From Cladosporium sp. IMV 00045 (taxonomy: Eukaryota > Ascomycota > Dothideomycetes > Cladosporiales > Cladosporiaceae), in assembly GCA_001931905.2 (NCBI GenBank), contig MSJI02000539.1:18548-82547 (forward strand): a DNA stretch of 64,000 nt. Direction: 5' to 3'. Position numbers and translations under genes: made by a program. The notes under the pieces are model-generated. The model saw nothing but the letters and a program-made list of their open reading frames with translations. It was not told where the DNA came from and searched no databases. This document shows positions 29,893-41,120 of the stretch, piece after piece (within the stretch, counting starts at the first letter, position 1; each line of letters opens with the position of its first letter).

Positions 29893-31250
29893 TTTGGGCG
29901 GTTTTGGGGTGGTGTTTGTTTGGTTGGTGGTGTTGGGTGGATTGGAGGGTTGGTGCTCGAAGTGAGCGTCGGAAGGGAGGTGGAGGGGTCAGATTTTCGA
30001 GTTTGATTGGGTTTATCGCATTCGTCTGTTCGTTGTGGTGTTCGCGGCGACTCTCATTGGTCGCCTTTCCTGGTGTTTGGCGTGAGTGTTGTTCTTGGAG
30101 TTGGATTGTTGTTTCAAGCCAGCTGTTCTGGAGCTCGGACGTTGAGGAGTTGGAGGAGTAGCTTACACCGCGCTGTGCTTGGAGTATTTTTGTGCACTTG
30201 ACGTCTGTACACTCAGATACTAAGGTATTGACTTATAATGATGATTTCAGGGGTACGATTGCAAGATCCAAGAACATTGAAATAATAAGGCTAAAGCCAA
30301 CTGAGACTACATGGCGAAGAGACGCTCTTCCAGACGACTCGTTCGATGAAGCCATTGGGCACTGACAAGTATTTCGAACGCGATTGCTTACGAGAATTGG
30401 ATGAAGCAACCAGCTGACATGTGTCTTTGAGAACTTGAGCAATGAAGGTCCGCGTGAATAGGAAATGCTATGTATACCACGAGTGACGATCTACTGCTAG
30501 CAATCACGTACACAGGCGAAGCCATGTAAAGACAAGCCAGCCCAGGGCATATGCAAACGTGAGAGACAGGTTGCATGTGAATGAAATAGCTAGATAGCCA
30601 GTCACCCGAATGCATCGATGTGATTGGAACCTTTCCAAGATTACCACATCGTTCTCTCGGTCATGCCAGTGGATGTTCGCTGCTTACACATGCAAGAGTC
30701 GATCTGTTGAGAAAGTCAACCACTTGCATCGACAAGAGGGCACTCGCACAATCACATGTCCAATACTACGTTGCCGAGACAGAGGGTTTGCTTCAGAGGA
30801 AGGACTCGTGAGTCTCATGTGTTATGTATATGTGAGGTTTGGTGCGATTATGATCACATGGAGTCGTCAAAGAAAATAGTAGATCTGACCGTACTAACAC
30901 ATCTAGTGATGAACAATATCATGTCACATGTCGAATTGCCTATCTCTACCTCAGGTATCATTATTCATGCCCAAGTGCAGTCCTCCGTAGCGAGAAAATA
31001 AGGGTCGGGGATTCGTGCCAAGTTCCCTCGCTGCTCTCCCGCGCAAGCCATCGAGGCAGGAAGGTAGAAGAGTGGGCAGAGAGTGGCAGAGGCAGAACGT
31101 CCGCTTGCCAGCTTGTGCTAGCCCGGGCATCCATCTCCATCCAACAACTTCACAATTCCAACCAACACCTCTCTCCTCACCCACCCACCCACCCACTTCC
31201 ACCTCCCCATCAATCTTCCACTCTCCACCTCCAATGTGCGCGCCGTATCG
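29893..31250. other. Divergent intergenic region SEC11 / NOT1
   Basis: About 1.36 kb. No gene is supported. The last 150 nt before NOT1 are C-rich, with a (CCCA)n-like run at about 31178-31197, probably 5' UTR or promoter. The middle part (30200-30960) is richer in A+T and shows no recognisable repeat. Confidence 0.5.
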
Positions 31251-31254
31251 ATGA
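31234..31254 (+). other. Upstream ORF overlapping the NOT1 start codon
   Basis: ATG at 31234 opens a six-codon frame (MCAPYR) whose TGA (31252-31254) overlaps the NOT1 ATG (31251-31253) as ATGA. It matters only if the transcript starts upstream of 31234. An overlap of this kind could permit termination-reinitiation, or leaky scanning to the main start. Confidence 0.6.
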
Positions 31255-34200
31255 GCGGCCGCCTTCCTCCTTCCTCCCAGGATCCCTCCTTCAATACCAC
31301 CGCTACCAACAGCACCACCGCCAATACCAACCCCTCGTCGTCAACCGCTGCTCGAAGCACGAGATCCCAGCACCCATCCTGGCAAGCCACTACAAACCGT
31401 CAATTCGCTCGCCGAGGCCTGACGCCCATCTCTACTGCGAGCTCAGGCCAGCCGTTGCCTTCCAGCGCGACCAGCAGTCCATCCAGGGCCACCTTTTCGC
31501 CCACTCGCCCTGACTCTAATCAGCCCTCAACGGTCGTCAACCGACAAGTCGCGAGCAGTCACTCCTCGGCCTCCTCTACCCATTCTTTCGCCGGCATCTC
31601 AGCAGCAGCGACTCAGCAACAGCAGCAACACCACGCGTCTGCGTCATTGCCTTCTGCTCCGCGCTCGCGAACCATCACCTCTGGCTCCAGCCCGCGCGTG
31701 ACCTCACCCATTGCTGGCGTATCTTCATTGTCGCAGACAGGCAACACTGGTGTAGGATCATCCAGATTCGCCCGCAACACACCCTCCGTCTCTCTATCGG
31801 CCGCAGCATCACCTGTCTCGTCCTCTGGACCTCACAGCGCTAGCGCCTCATCTGGACAGCTCACAAGCTTGGTCATTACCCAACTCAACATCCTCCTGAG
31901 CACCATCAAGGACGACGGTGACAGTGCTAAGTGGCAAACACAAGTCGACAAAATACACAGACTGGTGGAGGACAACGGTATGGAGGTGTTCCCGCAGTTC
32001 TTCCGGCGCTTGCTGCAAAACAATGCAGCCGCCATATTTCCCGGCAGCTCCAGGCAGCCCGCAGAGACCGGTACTGCCGGTAACTACCAGCTTTTAGTAC
32101 AAGAGATGCACAAAATCCCCATTGAATCACAGCAAGCGAAAAAGATTGCAGAGGCATTGGATACCAACGAGGGCGACCTTTTCCGGGACTTTGACTTGTA
32201 TTCGCTGCTGAATCATTTCAGATTGGACCCCGTAGGGAGGGTCACGCTCGCACTTGCCTGCAGAAAGGCATCCAAAGCAGACCTCAGATCTAAGGGTGAG
32301 CTCACTCCAGCGACTTTTTCTCTCCATCAGTTGCAACAATGAACGCTAACATGTGATGACCACTTCAGCCGAAGCTGTATTTAACAGCAACCTTTCGAAC
32401 TTCCTACAAGTACTCGCACTCAAGCAAGGCGCCGCCTCATCGATGAACGTCTCGGACGAAGTGATTGCGACGATTATCGAGCGCATAATCCAAGACCCAC
32501 CGCGTAACTGGGGCGAAGAGCAGAGGGAGAATCTGAAGTTCGCGACACTCGGAAGGTACAGTGAGCTCAAGCAAAGGCCGCCTCCTGTTGTTCAGTCCGT
32601 CATCACCCTCATGGATATGCTGGACTCGCAAGACGGCCGCCTGGCGCGCCACGTGCAGCGCGCTGGACCGAGATGTACACTCAGCCTCGACACTTGCAAG
32701 GAAGTGCTCGCAGGTGTGGGAACTCAGGACATTGCCTACAGACCTATTGCCTTGACGCTATTGCTCATGGCTATTGTGGAAAATGGAGAAGCCTACGATG
32801 CGGCTGTTTTCGTGCAAGCTCTCCGACAGCACCGCGCCGGTGCTAAGATCGACTGGGCAGATGTTGTCCAAGGATTCGATATCCCCAAGTTGAACATCAC
32901 AAAGCCGCAATTCCTGGTCCTCTACAGGGCGCTCTTCCCTCTCGCACGCGAATATTCCAACTTCGACATCCAAAGCCTGTGGGGCGGCACATGGAGTGTT
33001 CCCGAGACCCAGCTCAGCTTTGTGGTCGCCTTCCTCTCTACAACGCCGGACGAGCTGGACGTTTCTCAAATCCCCAATCTCCGTCGCGCCTTCTTACTCG
33101 AAGACTTCCAGGATGGATCAGAAAGTGTACGCACTTTCGCGGAGAAGGCAGTCAAGCATCCCCTAGTGTCGATGGACGCAACCGAAGCTCTCTTTACCAT
33201 GATCTTCCAGTCTCAAGAGACGTACAATGGCGCACAAATGCTTGGAATCCCGGAGACCTTGATCAATCCGAACATGACCGTCTTCGTCTGCGCGGCTGCC
33301 GCTGTGCCAAAACCGTGGGGCGCCCTGCAGGACCAAGCGCTCAAGCAGCTCTTCTTTCCCTTCCTCCTGAAGCAGCACGAGAACTACGATTTCGTCATGC
33401 ATGCTTTGTGGCGCAATGACAAGATTTGGGTTGCTGGCAGGATGGTGGAGTTCTATCAGCAAGAGAACAACTTGATTGGCATTATCTACGAGCACGCGGT
33501 GGAGCATGGCTGGCTGGAGGCTCTCCTCACTATCCAGAGCAGCTTCGTCCTGGAACTTGCAACCTACGCTCACAGTAAAGGAACCTGCGACCTTGATGAT
33601 TTCGCGCAACAACACGTCAGCGCCATGGGTATTCAACCTTTCGCACGGGCTATCGTCGATTTCGTCAGGAGCAAGATGGAGGGCGAAGCAATCGTGCAAA
33701 GGGATCGCATGCAGCCAGCAAGCCCACAGCTGCAGCTTCAGACCGCTCACAAGCTCCTCATGATGATCAACGACGCTATCCCGGAAGATGACTTTGTTCC
33801 TTTGCTCAGGCAGGCGCTGCAGGTTTACCCGCGCCTTGTTAATTACGGGGAGGACGAGAGACGGGATGCAATTATTGCTGCGAACAGCGAGCGCGGAAAC
33901 AGTCTCCCCGAGGAGGCTGGTACCCAGATGGAAGAGCAGTACAAGAGAATGTACGGTGGCGAGGTCGATGCAAACGATGTTATTGATCAGCTCAAGCAGC
34001 TGAAGACATCCGACAACCCCGCGGACCAGGACCTCTTTGCCAGCATGATCCATGGCCTCTTTGACGAGTACAATTGCTTCGGCGAATACCCCAACGAGGC
34101 TCTTGCCACTACTGCTGTGCTTTTCGGTGGCCTCATCAAATATGAGGTTCTCTTTGGCTTCAGCATGCAGGTTGCTCTGTACATGGTCTTCGAAGCAGTG

Positions 34201-37200
34201 TCTATCTACGGCTCAGAGGACTCGATGTGGAAGTTTGGCATGCAGGCAATGCTCCACTTTACCGACCGCCTGAAGGACTGGCCCCAGCTTGCGGAGAGGA
34301 TTCTTCATATCCCTAACCTTCAGAACACGCAAGTCGTCCCTGCCGCGGAGAAGGTGCTTGCTGAATTGCGTCAGGACACCATTGGACTCAACGGGGATGC
34401 CACCAACGGTATCACCAATGGTGCTCTCGATGAAGAGTTTCCCGTCGACTCTCCCACCCCGCCTTTCTCCAGCATCAACATCGATGCACCCATCAGGCCA
34501 GATATCTACGAAACGCCGGACGAGGAGATTTCCGACAAGGTGATCTTCGTTCTCAACAACATGTCTAAGAGAAACTTGGATGAGAAGTTCAAAGATCTTG
34601 AAAACGCCCTCGAGGACAGACACCACCAGTGGTTCGCTCACTACTTGGTGGAGGAGCTTGCGAAATCTCAACCGAACTACCAGAACTTGTACCTGCAGCT
34701 TCTTGATAACTTCAACCAGAAGTACCTCTGGGCGGAGGTGCTTCGCGAGACTTACATTAGTTGCGCGAAGATGCTCAATGCTCAGAGTACGATGGACTCG
34801 CCGCAGGAGCGTACAAGTCTCAAGAACTTGGCTGGATGGCTGGGTTCTTTGACTCTGGCACGCGACCAGCCAATCCTGCACCGCAACATATCCTTCAAGG
34901 ATCTCCTCCTTGAGGCCAACGACACGCAGAGACTCATCATCGCCATCCCGTTCACCTGCAAGGTCCTTGTTCACGCCGCCAAGTCGAAAATCTTCCAACC
35001 CCCGAACCCGTGGCTCATGGAGCTCCTTGGATTCCTTGCGGAGCTTTACCACTTCATGGAGCTGAAGCTGAACCAGAAGTTCGAAATCGAGGTTCTTTGC
35101 AAGGAATTGAACATAGATGTGAACAAACTGGAGCCCCTGGACGTCATCCGTTCCAGGCCGATGCTGCACGAGAACAACATGCTTCAGCAATACGTTCCCG
35201 AGGGTGGCCCTGATGGCTTTGGCGATATGCACCTCATGGGTCTGTCCAAGCGTGCCGCTAGCGAGCGCTTCACTCCTGAGGCCGTGATACAAGCACTCCC
35301 TGATCTGGGTAACATGCTCCAAATCCCGACTGCTGTCGGCAACATCACCCAGTCTTCTCTTCGTAGCATCTTCGTACAAGCCGCCCAGCAGGCCATCTAC
35401 GAGATCATCGCACCCGTGGTTGAGCGTTCGGTCACTATTGCTGCCATCTCTACTGCGGAGCTGATCCAGAAGGACTTCTCTGCTGAAAGCGACGTTGACA
35501 AATTGAGGAATGGTGCGCACACCATGGTCAAGAGCCTTTCTGGAAGCCTTGCCTTGGTGACCTGCAAGGAGCCTTTGAGGATGAGCATCATGAACAACAT
35601 TCGCATCCTCGCCTCGAATAACCTTCCGGGCCAGTTGCCGGAGGGTCAGATCTTGATGTTCGTCAACGACAACATTGACACTGTCTGCAGTCTGGTCGAG
35701 CAAGCCGCTGAAGAGCACTCTCTGTCCGAGTCCGATGCTCAATTGCAGCAGGCCGTTGATCAGCGCAAGCAACACAACGAGCAGAGGCCCAACGAGCCCT
35801 TCAACAACCCACCGTTGACAAGGTGGTCTCAGCTGATTCCGGCACCTTACAGCCAGGAACTTGGCGGACTCAACAGGCAGCAGCTCGCGCTGTACGAGAA
35901 CTTCGGCCGTCAAGCCCGTCTTGCTCCGTCAACTCAGGCTACGCCCGGTGGCGTTGCCGATGCTACTCGCCAGATTGGTGATGTGCTCAACGACAACTAC
36001 CTGCCCAGCCTCCCAACCCCGGCTGAAGTACCTGCTCTGCCCCGTTCTGCTCAGCAGCAGCGTATGCAAATGCAGGCACCAGGAAGCCAACAGCAAGTTA
36101 ATGGCTTTGCTGAAGCGCAGAACATTGGCCAGACTATCCGGGGTCTTCTCGAAAGCCTCCAGCAAGCTTGCAGAGATGCCAGCGAGGACCACATTTCCGA
36201 CATCGCCGACACTTCTGCCGTGCGCCGCATCTTCGAGGAGCTTATTGCTCTCATCGATGGCGCGGTTCAGAGAGAGCAGCTCGCGTTGGCCGCTGGCCAG
36301 GAAACCCTTATGCGCGTGTACACCGACTCACAGAAGCGCTTGGAGATCGAGGTTCTCGTGCGTCTCCTGTGGTCCCTGTGCAAGCTCAGCAACAATGCTC
36401 TTCGGGGTGTCACATCCTTCCTGGCAACGTTGGAGGATGACAAGGTCTTCAACACTCCTGTCACTGTTGCGATGATGACCGAGCACCTCATGGATGTCGA
36501 GCAGATCGATATGCTGGCAGCCAAGGCGATGAGGCAACGCAGGGAGGTTGCCTTGCCATTCCTTAACGATCTCATCTCTGAGGTCATCCTCGGTGACAGC
36601 CCTGTCAACGCATTCCGATCCGACTTCACTCAATGCTACGAAGCACTCAGCCAATGGCTCAGCGAGGAGCCTGATAACGATCTCGGTCGCCAGATTATCG
36701 CGAAGCTGCAGTTCCCGTCTGATCAGCCAAACGGTATGCCCAGCCCGCCTGGGTCTGACAAGCAGGATCAGTTTGAGTACATCTTCGAAGAGTGGATCCA
36801 TCTGCAGCGCAAGCATGCTCCTGAGAGAGCACAGATCGCCTTCGTTCAGCAGCTGCACCAAAAGCACATCCTCGCTGGTGTTGAGGAGGCTTCTCACTTC
36901 TTCCGCTCATGTTTGGAGATGTCCATTGCCGCCTTTGAGCGTGCGTCTTCAATGCCTTTTGCCACCATCGACAACTCGCACATCCAGACCGATGCATTCG
37001 CTCGCCTGATCGCGGTCATGGTCGCATACCAGAGCTCGCAGTCTGCCGACCGCGCGCCGCCGGCCAAATTCTTCAACGCCATCATGCGTTTGATCCTGCT
37101 GGTATTCCAGGACCAGTACTACAAGCAAGGCGAACGTTTCCCTAGCCGTGTTTATTTCCGCCTCTTGTCAGCGCTGCTCTGCGAAATGCATGATCTCAGG

Positions 37201-38280
37201 GACCAGATGGGTGAAGATGTACATAGGGACATCTTGCACACCTTCGGCACTGCCTTCTACTCGATCCAGCCTAGCGTCTTTGAGGGCTTCGCTTTTGGCT
37301 GGCTTACTTTGATCACCCACAGGCTGTTCCTCCCGGCAATGATCCAAGGCCAGTGCCGTACAACCGGAGGCTGGGACATGCTCCTGAGACTCTTCGGTGC
37401 GCTCTTCAAGTTCTTCACCATTGCGTCTGCCGAGAGCGAGAGCAGTGGAACTCTGAGGGAGTACTACCCGGGTATCTGCCGCCTGATGTTGATGCTGCAT
37501 CGCGACTATCCCGAGTTCCTCATCGAGAACCACGCCGTGCTGAACGCCATGATCCCCGAGCGTATCTCGCAGCTGCACAACCTCATCAACAGTGCCGCCA
37601 CGCACGCAGTAGTCGCAGAGCAGCCGGACCCGTTCGAGCGTGGCCTGAAGATTAACAGACTTGAGCAGGTCAGACAGGCACCGCCCGTCCACACCGACCA
37701 TGAGAAGATTCTTCACGAGGCTGGGATTCTGCAGTCTGTGGAGAGGGCACTCTCTGGATCTCTTGACCAGACGAACGCCATTCTCGCCGCCTTCGACCGC
37801 CAGGACGGTCATGTTGACACTCTTCTCATCAACGTGCTCGTGCTGCACATCGGAGTGCGTGCGACAGCCAACTCCATGGTCTTCTCATCTGCTGCACCGG
37901 CCGCGAAATTGCTCGAGCGCCTGCTCAAAGACGCCAAACCCGAAGCACGCTTCCACCTCCTGTGCGCGCTGACCAATCAGCTGCGCTACGTCAACGGCCA
38001 CACGCAGTACTTCTCCAGCGCCCTGGTGCACATTTTCTCCGTCGACTCGGATGACGTGCGCCAGTCGCTCATGAACGTCTTCGTCAACAGGCTCAGCATG
38101 GCGCGCCCGCACCCGTGGGGTCTGCTGGTCACGATGCTCGAGCTGATCAAGAACCCGGCCTACGACATCTGGAACTTCTCCTGGATCAAGGCGCACCCGC
38201 AGGTGGAGAACATGCTCATGACGCTCGTGCAGCACCAGGAGCGCATGCCCGCTAACAGTCCGCTGCGCTCGGTGGCTTAG
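31251..38280 (+). CDS. NOT1: CCR4-NOT complex scaffold subunit Not1 (CNOT1/Cdc39)
   Basis: Scaffold of the main cytoplasmic mRNA deadenylase; 2318 aa. Two exons, 31251-32295 and 32369-38280 (intron of 73 nt). The first 170 residues are Ser/Thr-rich and disordered, with a short poly-Gln (TQQQQQHH). Helical-repeat sequence follows, with the MIF4G-like central region around residues 950-1200, where Caf1/Ccr4 dock in homologues. Diagnostic stretches include NPWLMELLGFLAELYHFMELKLNQKFEIEVLCKELNI (for example ELYHFMELKLNQKFEIEVLC) and NKLEPLDVIRSRP in the MIF4G/DUF3819 boundary. The C-terminal Not1 domain ends with HPWGLLVTMLELIKNPAYDIW and FSWIKAHPQVE, the Not2/Not5-binding end. The ATG at 31251 is the first in frame; GTG codons upstream are not considered. 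Confidence 0.95.
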
Positions 38281-38570
38281 ATGCCTGAGCGAGACGAGAC
38301 GCGGTGGCTTTAGTGGATGCGCTCGCCTGCAAGACAACAATACCAATCGAAATGAACGTATCACGATTCACTCTTTTTTTCATGTCATTACATTTTAACA
38401 AGGGTTGGCACGGCTGTCCGGTTTGAATGATGAAACGGTGTTGGGAAAGTGGCAAGCGAAAGGTCATTCAAAATAGCGATGGCGTTGCTTTTCTTAAGGT
38501 CGGTGGGCGGACGAACACTCGAAAATGGGAGGCTGAAATTACTGCTTTCTACTTCTGCTTCTTCTGCTAC

Positions 38571-38585
38571 ACTACTACTACTACT
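38571..38585. repeat. (ACT)n microsatellite
   Basis: Five ACT units followed by GCTGCT in the region downstream of NOT1. Simple trinucleotide repeat, probably non-coding. Confidence 0.75.
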
Positions 38586-38668
38586 GCTGCTATTAGCCAA
38601 CTTTATTGTATGATGGACAAGACGACGAGAGCATTTTGGGAACGGCGTTGGAGTTTTCCTCTGTTTCT

Positions 38669-38688
38669 GGTTGGTTGGTTGGTTGGTT
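38669..38688. repeat. (GGTT)5 microsatellite
   Basis: Five perfect GGTT units between NOT1 and the OSBP gene. It is not the fungal telomere repeat (TTAGGG). Confidence 0.8.
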
Positions 38689-38886
38689 CTTTTCTTTTTC
38701 TTCGGGAGGTTTCATGGTGCGATGCCTGCGGGTATCGTGCCACTGTGCTGTTCCGTGCTGTCTGTGTATGTAGAATAGTGCATAATCCGAAAGAAACCTT
38801 TTCTTGGCAGTATTCACATTGATTGGAGTCTCTTTCCTTCTCTTGGTATGAATGTGAATGATAAAATTGAAGGATCATGCGTACAG

Positions 38887-38909
38887 GTACATGTATACAG
38901 TACATGTAT
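38887..38909. repeat. Direct repeat GTACATGTAT x2
   Basis: Two copies of GTACATGTAT, at 38887-38896 and 38900-38909, each containing the palindrome TACATGTA. They are about 305 nt upstream of the OSBP start and may be a paired protein-binding site. Confidence 0.6.
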
Positions 38910-39213
38910 CGTACGAGCATCTCCAATCCCACGGAATCGATCATGACGTTGCTCGGCTTGTCTTCGCGGGGCAGTGCCGCTTTGTGCCTTGTCTCTCTCG
39001 AACGTCTCGTCGTCGCCCCACCAAACTTGTTACTCCATGTTGTTGCCATTTACCAACTCGACTTGACCTACTGACCTGACATACACTCACCACCGGTGAT
39101 AACGTTGACTCCATACCAGCACCCAATTTCTACATCAACACACATATACCTCACCCCTCGCATTATCGACAGACCCTCACCTACCCCTCTCAACCTCAGA
39201 ACATTTGCCTGGC

Positions 39214-40472
39214 ATGGCCGAAGAGGGTGCTGCTGTGCCTCCCCAGGCGAAGGGCTCATGGTCGTCTTTCTTGAAGGTAGGTGAACACGACTACCCATAC
39301 ACTTTCAATATCACTAACAATGCCTTCAGTCAATCGCCTCCTTCAACGGCGACCTCTCCTCCATGACCGCGCCTGCTTTCATCCTTTCCACCACCTCCCT
39401 CACCGAATTCAGCGCCTACTGGGCTGAGATGCCTCGCCTCCTCGTCGCACCCGCCGCCGAACCCGATCCTCAGAAGCGCGCCATGCTCGTCCTCAAATGG
39501 TTCCTGAGCACACTCAAGCAGCAATACGCCTCGCGCAACGAGAAGCTCGGCAGCGAGAAGAAGCCCCTCAACCCCTTCCTGGGCGAGCTCTTCCTCGGCC
39601 GTTGGGAAGACGACGTGGGCGTGACCCAGCTCGTCAGCGAGCAAGTCTCGCACCACCCACCCGTCACCGCCTACAGCATCTGGAACGAAAAGCACGGCGT
39701 GCGCCTGCAGGGCTACAACGCGCAAAAGGCCTCGTTCAAATCCACCATCAACGTGCGCCAAGTCGGCCACGCGGTCCTGCACCTCGACGCCTACGACGAG
39801 GACTACCTCATCACCCTGCCCAGCCTGCACATCGAGGGCCTCATCACCGGAAGCCCCTACGTCGAGCTCAACAAGAGCTCCTACATCATCGGCAGCAACG
39901 GGTACACGAGCCGCATCGACTACAGCGGCAAGGGGTGGGTGAGCGGCACCAAGAACAGCCTGAGCGCCACCCTCTTCCCCGCCGGCAAGGAGAAGAGCAA
40001 GGCCGACGTCATCTACACCGCCGACGGCTCGTGGACGGACAAGTTCACCATCAAGAACGCCAAGAAAGAAGTCGTCGACACGTACAACGCCAAAACGGAA
40101 CCCAAAACCGAACTCCGCGTCCCCCCCGTCGAAGAGCAAGACCCCCTCGAATCCCGCCGCGCGTGGGGCAAAGTCGCCTCCGCCATCCAGAAGGGCGACA
40201 TGAACACCACTTCTGCCGAGAAGACCGTCATCGAAGAGTCGCAGCGCGCCATGCGCAAGCAGGAAGCGGCCGAGGGCAAGGAGTGGGAGAGGAGGTTTTT
40301 TAGCAGAGCGAAGAGTCTGCCCACTTTTGAGAGACTGATCAAGGAGGTGCCGTATGGCAGTTTGGAGATGGACCAGACGAATGGCGCTTGGGTGTTTGAT
40401 GCGGAGAAGGCGAAGGGGGCGAAACCGCCTTTTTGTGCGCTGAGTGAGAGGTTGGTTAAGGAGGGGCGGTAA
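39214..40472 (+). CDS. Oxysterol-binding protein, Osh4/Kes1-like
   Basis: Lipid-transfer protein that exchanges sterol and phosphatidylinositol 4-phosphate between membranes; 401 aa. Exons 39214-39276 and 39330-40472 (intron of 53 nt after SWSSFLK). The short form without PH or ankyrin domains matches Kes1/Osh4 (434 aa in yeast). The N-terminal helix/lid (SWSSFLKSIASFNGDLSSM) precedes the OSBP core. NPFLGELFLGRW comes first, then the fingerprint EQVSHHPPVTAY, with the two His that bind the PI4P phosphate. Later VELNKSSYIIGSNGY and the C-terminal SRRAWGKVASAIQKGDM follow, then a helix up to FCALSERLVKEGR. The start is set by the need for the first exon, which encodes the lid; ORF frames alone would begin inside exon 2. 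Confidence 0.93.
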
Positions 40473-41120
40473 GGGATTGTAGTGCCTGAGCGGGTTTGGT
40501 GAGGTCCGCGGGTCGAGGTGGTCGAGAACATGGGGGAAGGATGTACATTTCGGCAGAGCAGGGGTTTCTTGCCCTTTTTGCCTGTGTGCTCGGCGTTTCG
40601 TCGCCGTCATGATGGTTTTCTATTTCTTCATCTTTGCTTTCTTGTTGCTTTTCTTTGACGCTGCAGCATTGGCACCGAGGCATGATGGCACAAAATAGAT
40701 GAGCTGAGGTAGGGAACGGAGGCAAAATCGGAAAAAAATAAAAGAAAAATTGACCATAATGCGAGCAATAAAAACTCGAGAGAGGGAAATTAAATACATA
40801 CGTTGTGTGGCAAATTCATTGCACTTTTGAGTCTTGTCTTTTTGGGCTGGTTCATGAGGCATCTAGACTTGAGTGATGAGACTGTATGGCTGGCTGGTCT
40901 GTCATGGAACCGAAAGCAGACACGAGCAAGACGAACAGAACAAGTTCGGGTACCTTGAGTTTCATGCGTTTACTATTTTTTTATGGCTTCCGCTGATCCT
41001 TCACGATAGCTGTGCTCTTTTTACGAGGGGGCCTCTGCTATGACATTCGCTCCCGCCTCCATCCTAACCTCTCACCAACTCCCTTTCCCCTTCCAAACCG
41101 TAGGTATCCTCATAGCTCTC
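40473..41120. other. Convergent intergenic region OSBP / ISN1
   Basis: About 650 nt. It holds the 3' UTRs of both genes, with A/T-rich sequence around 40730-40800. No gene is seen. Confidence 0.5.

Larger units (their letters stand above)
38281..39213. other. Intergenic NOT1 to the OSBP gene
   Basis: About 930 nt with no supportable gene. It holds several simple repeats (listed separately) and the promoter of the OSBP gene. Confidence 0.5.

Noticed and set aside
30200..30960. Possible transposon remnant in the A+T-richer part of the SEC11/NOT1 gap
   Set aside because: No terminal repeats, target-site duplication, transposase or reverse-transcriptase fragments can be seen; a repeat-library search could still be run.
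34213..35913. 566-codon antisense frame over NOT1
   Set aside because: Shadow of the Not1 coding sequence; no start context, no family features.
39330..40610. 426-codon antisense frame over the OSBP gene
   Set aside because: Same codon-bias effect as at the PFK gene; composition is Val/Gly/Asp/Glu-rich without domain motifs, while the sense strand has a complete OSBP.
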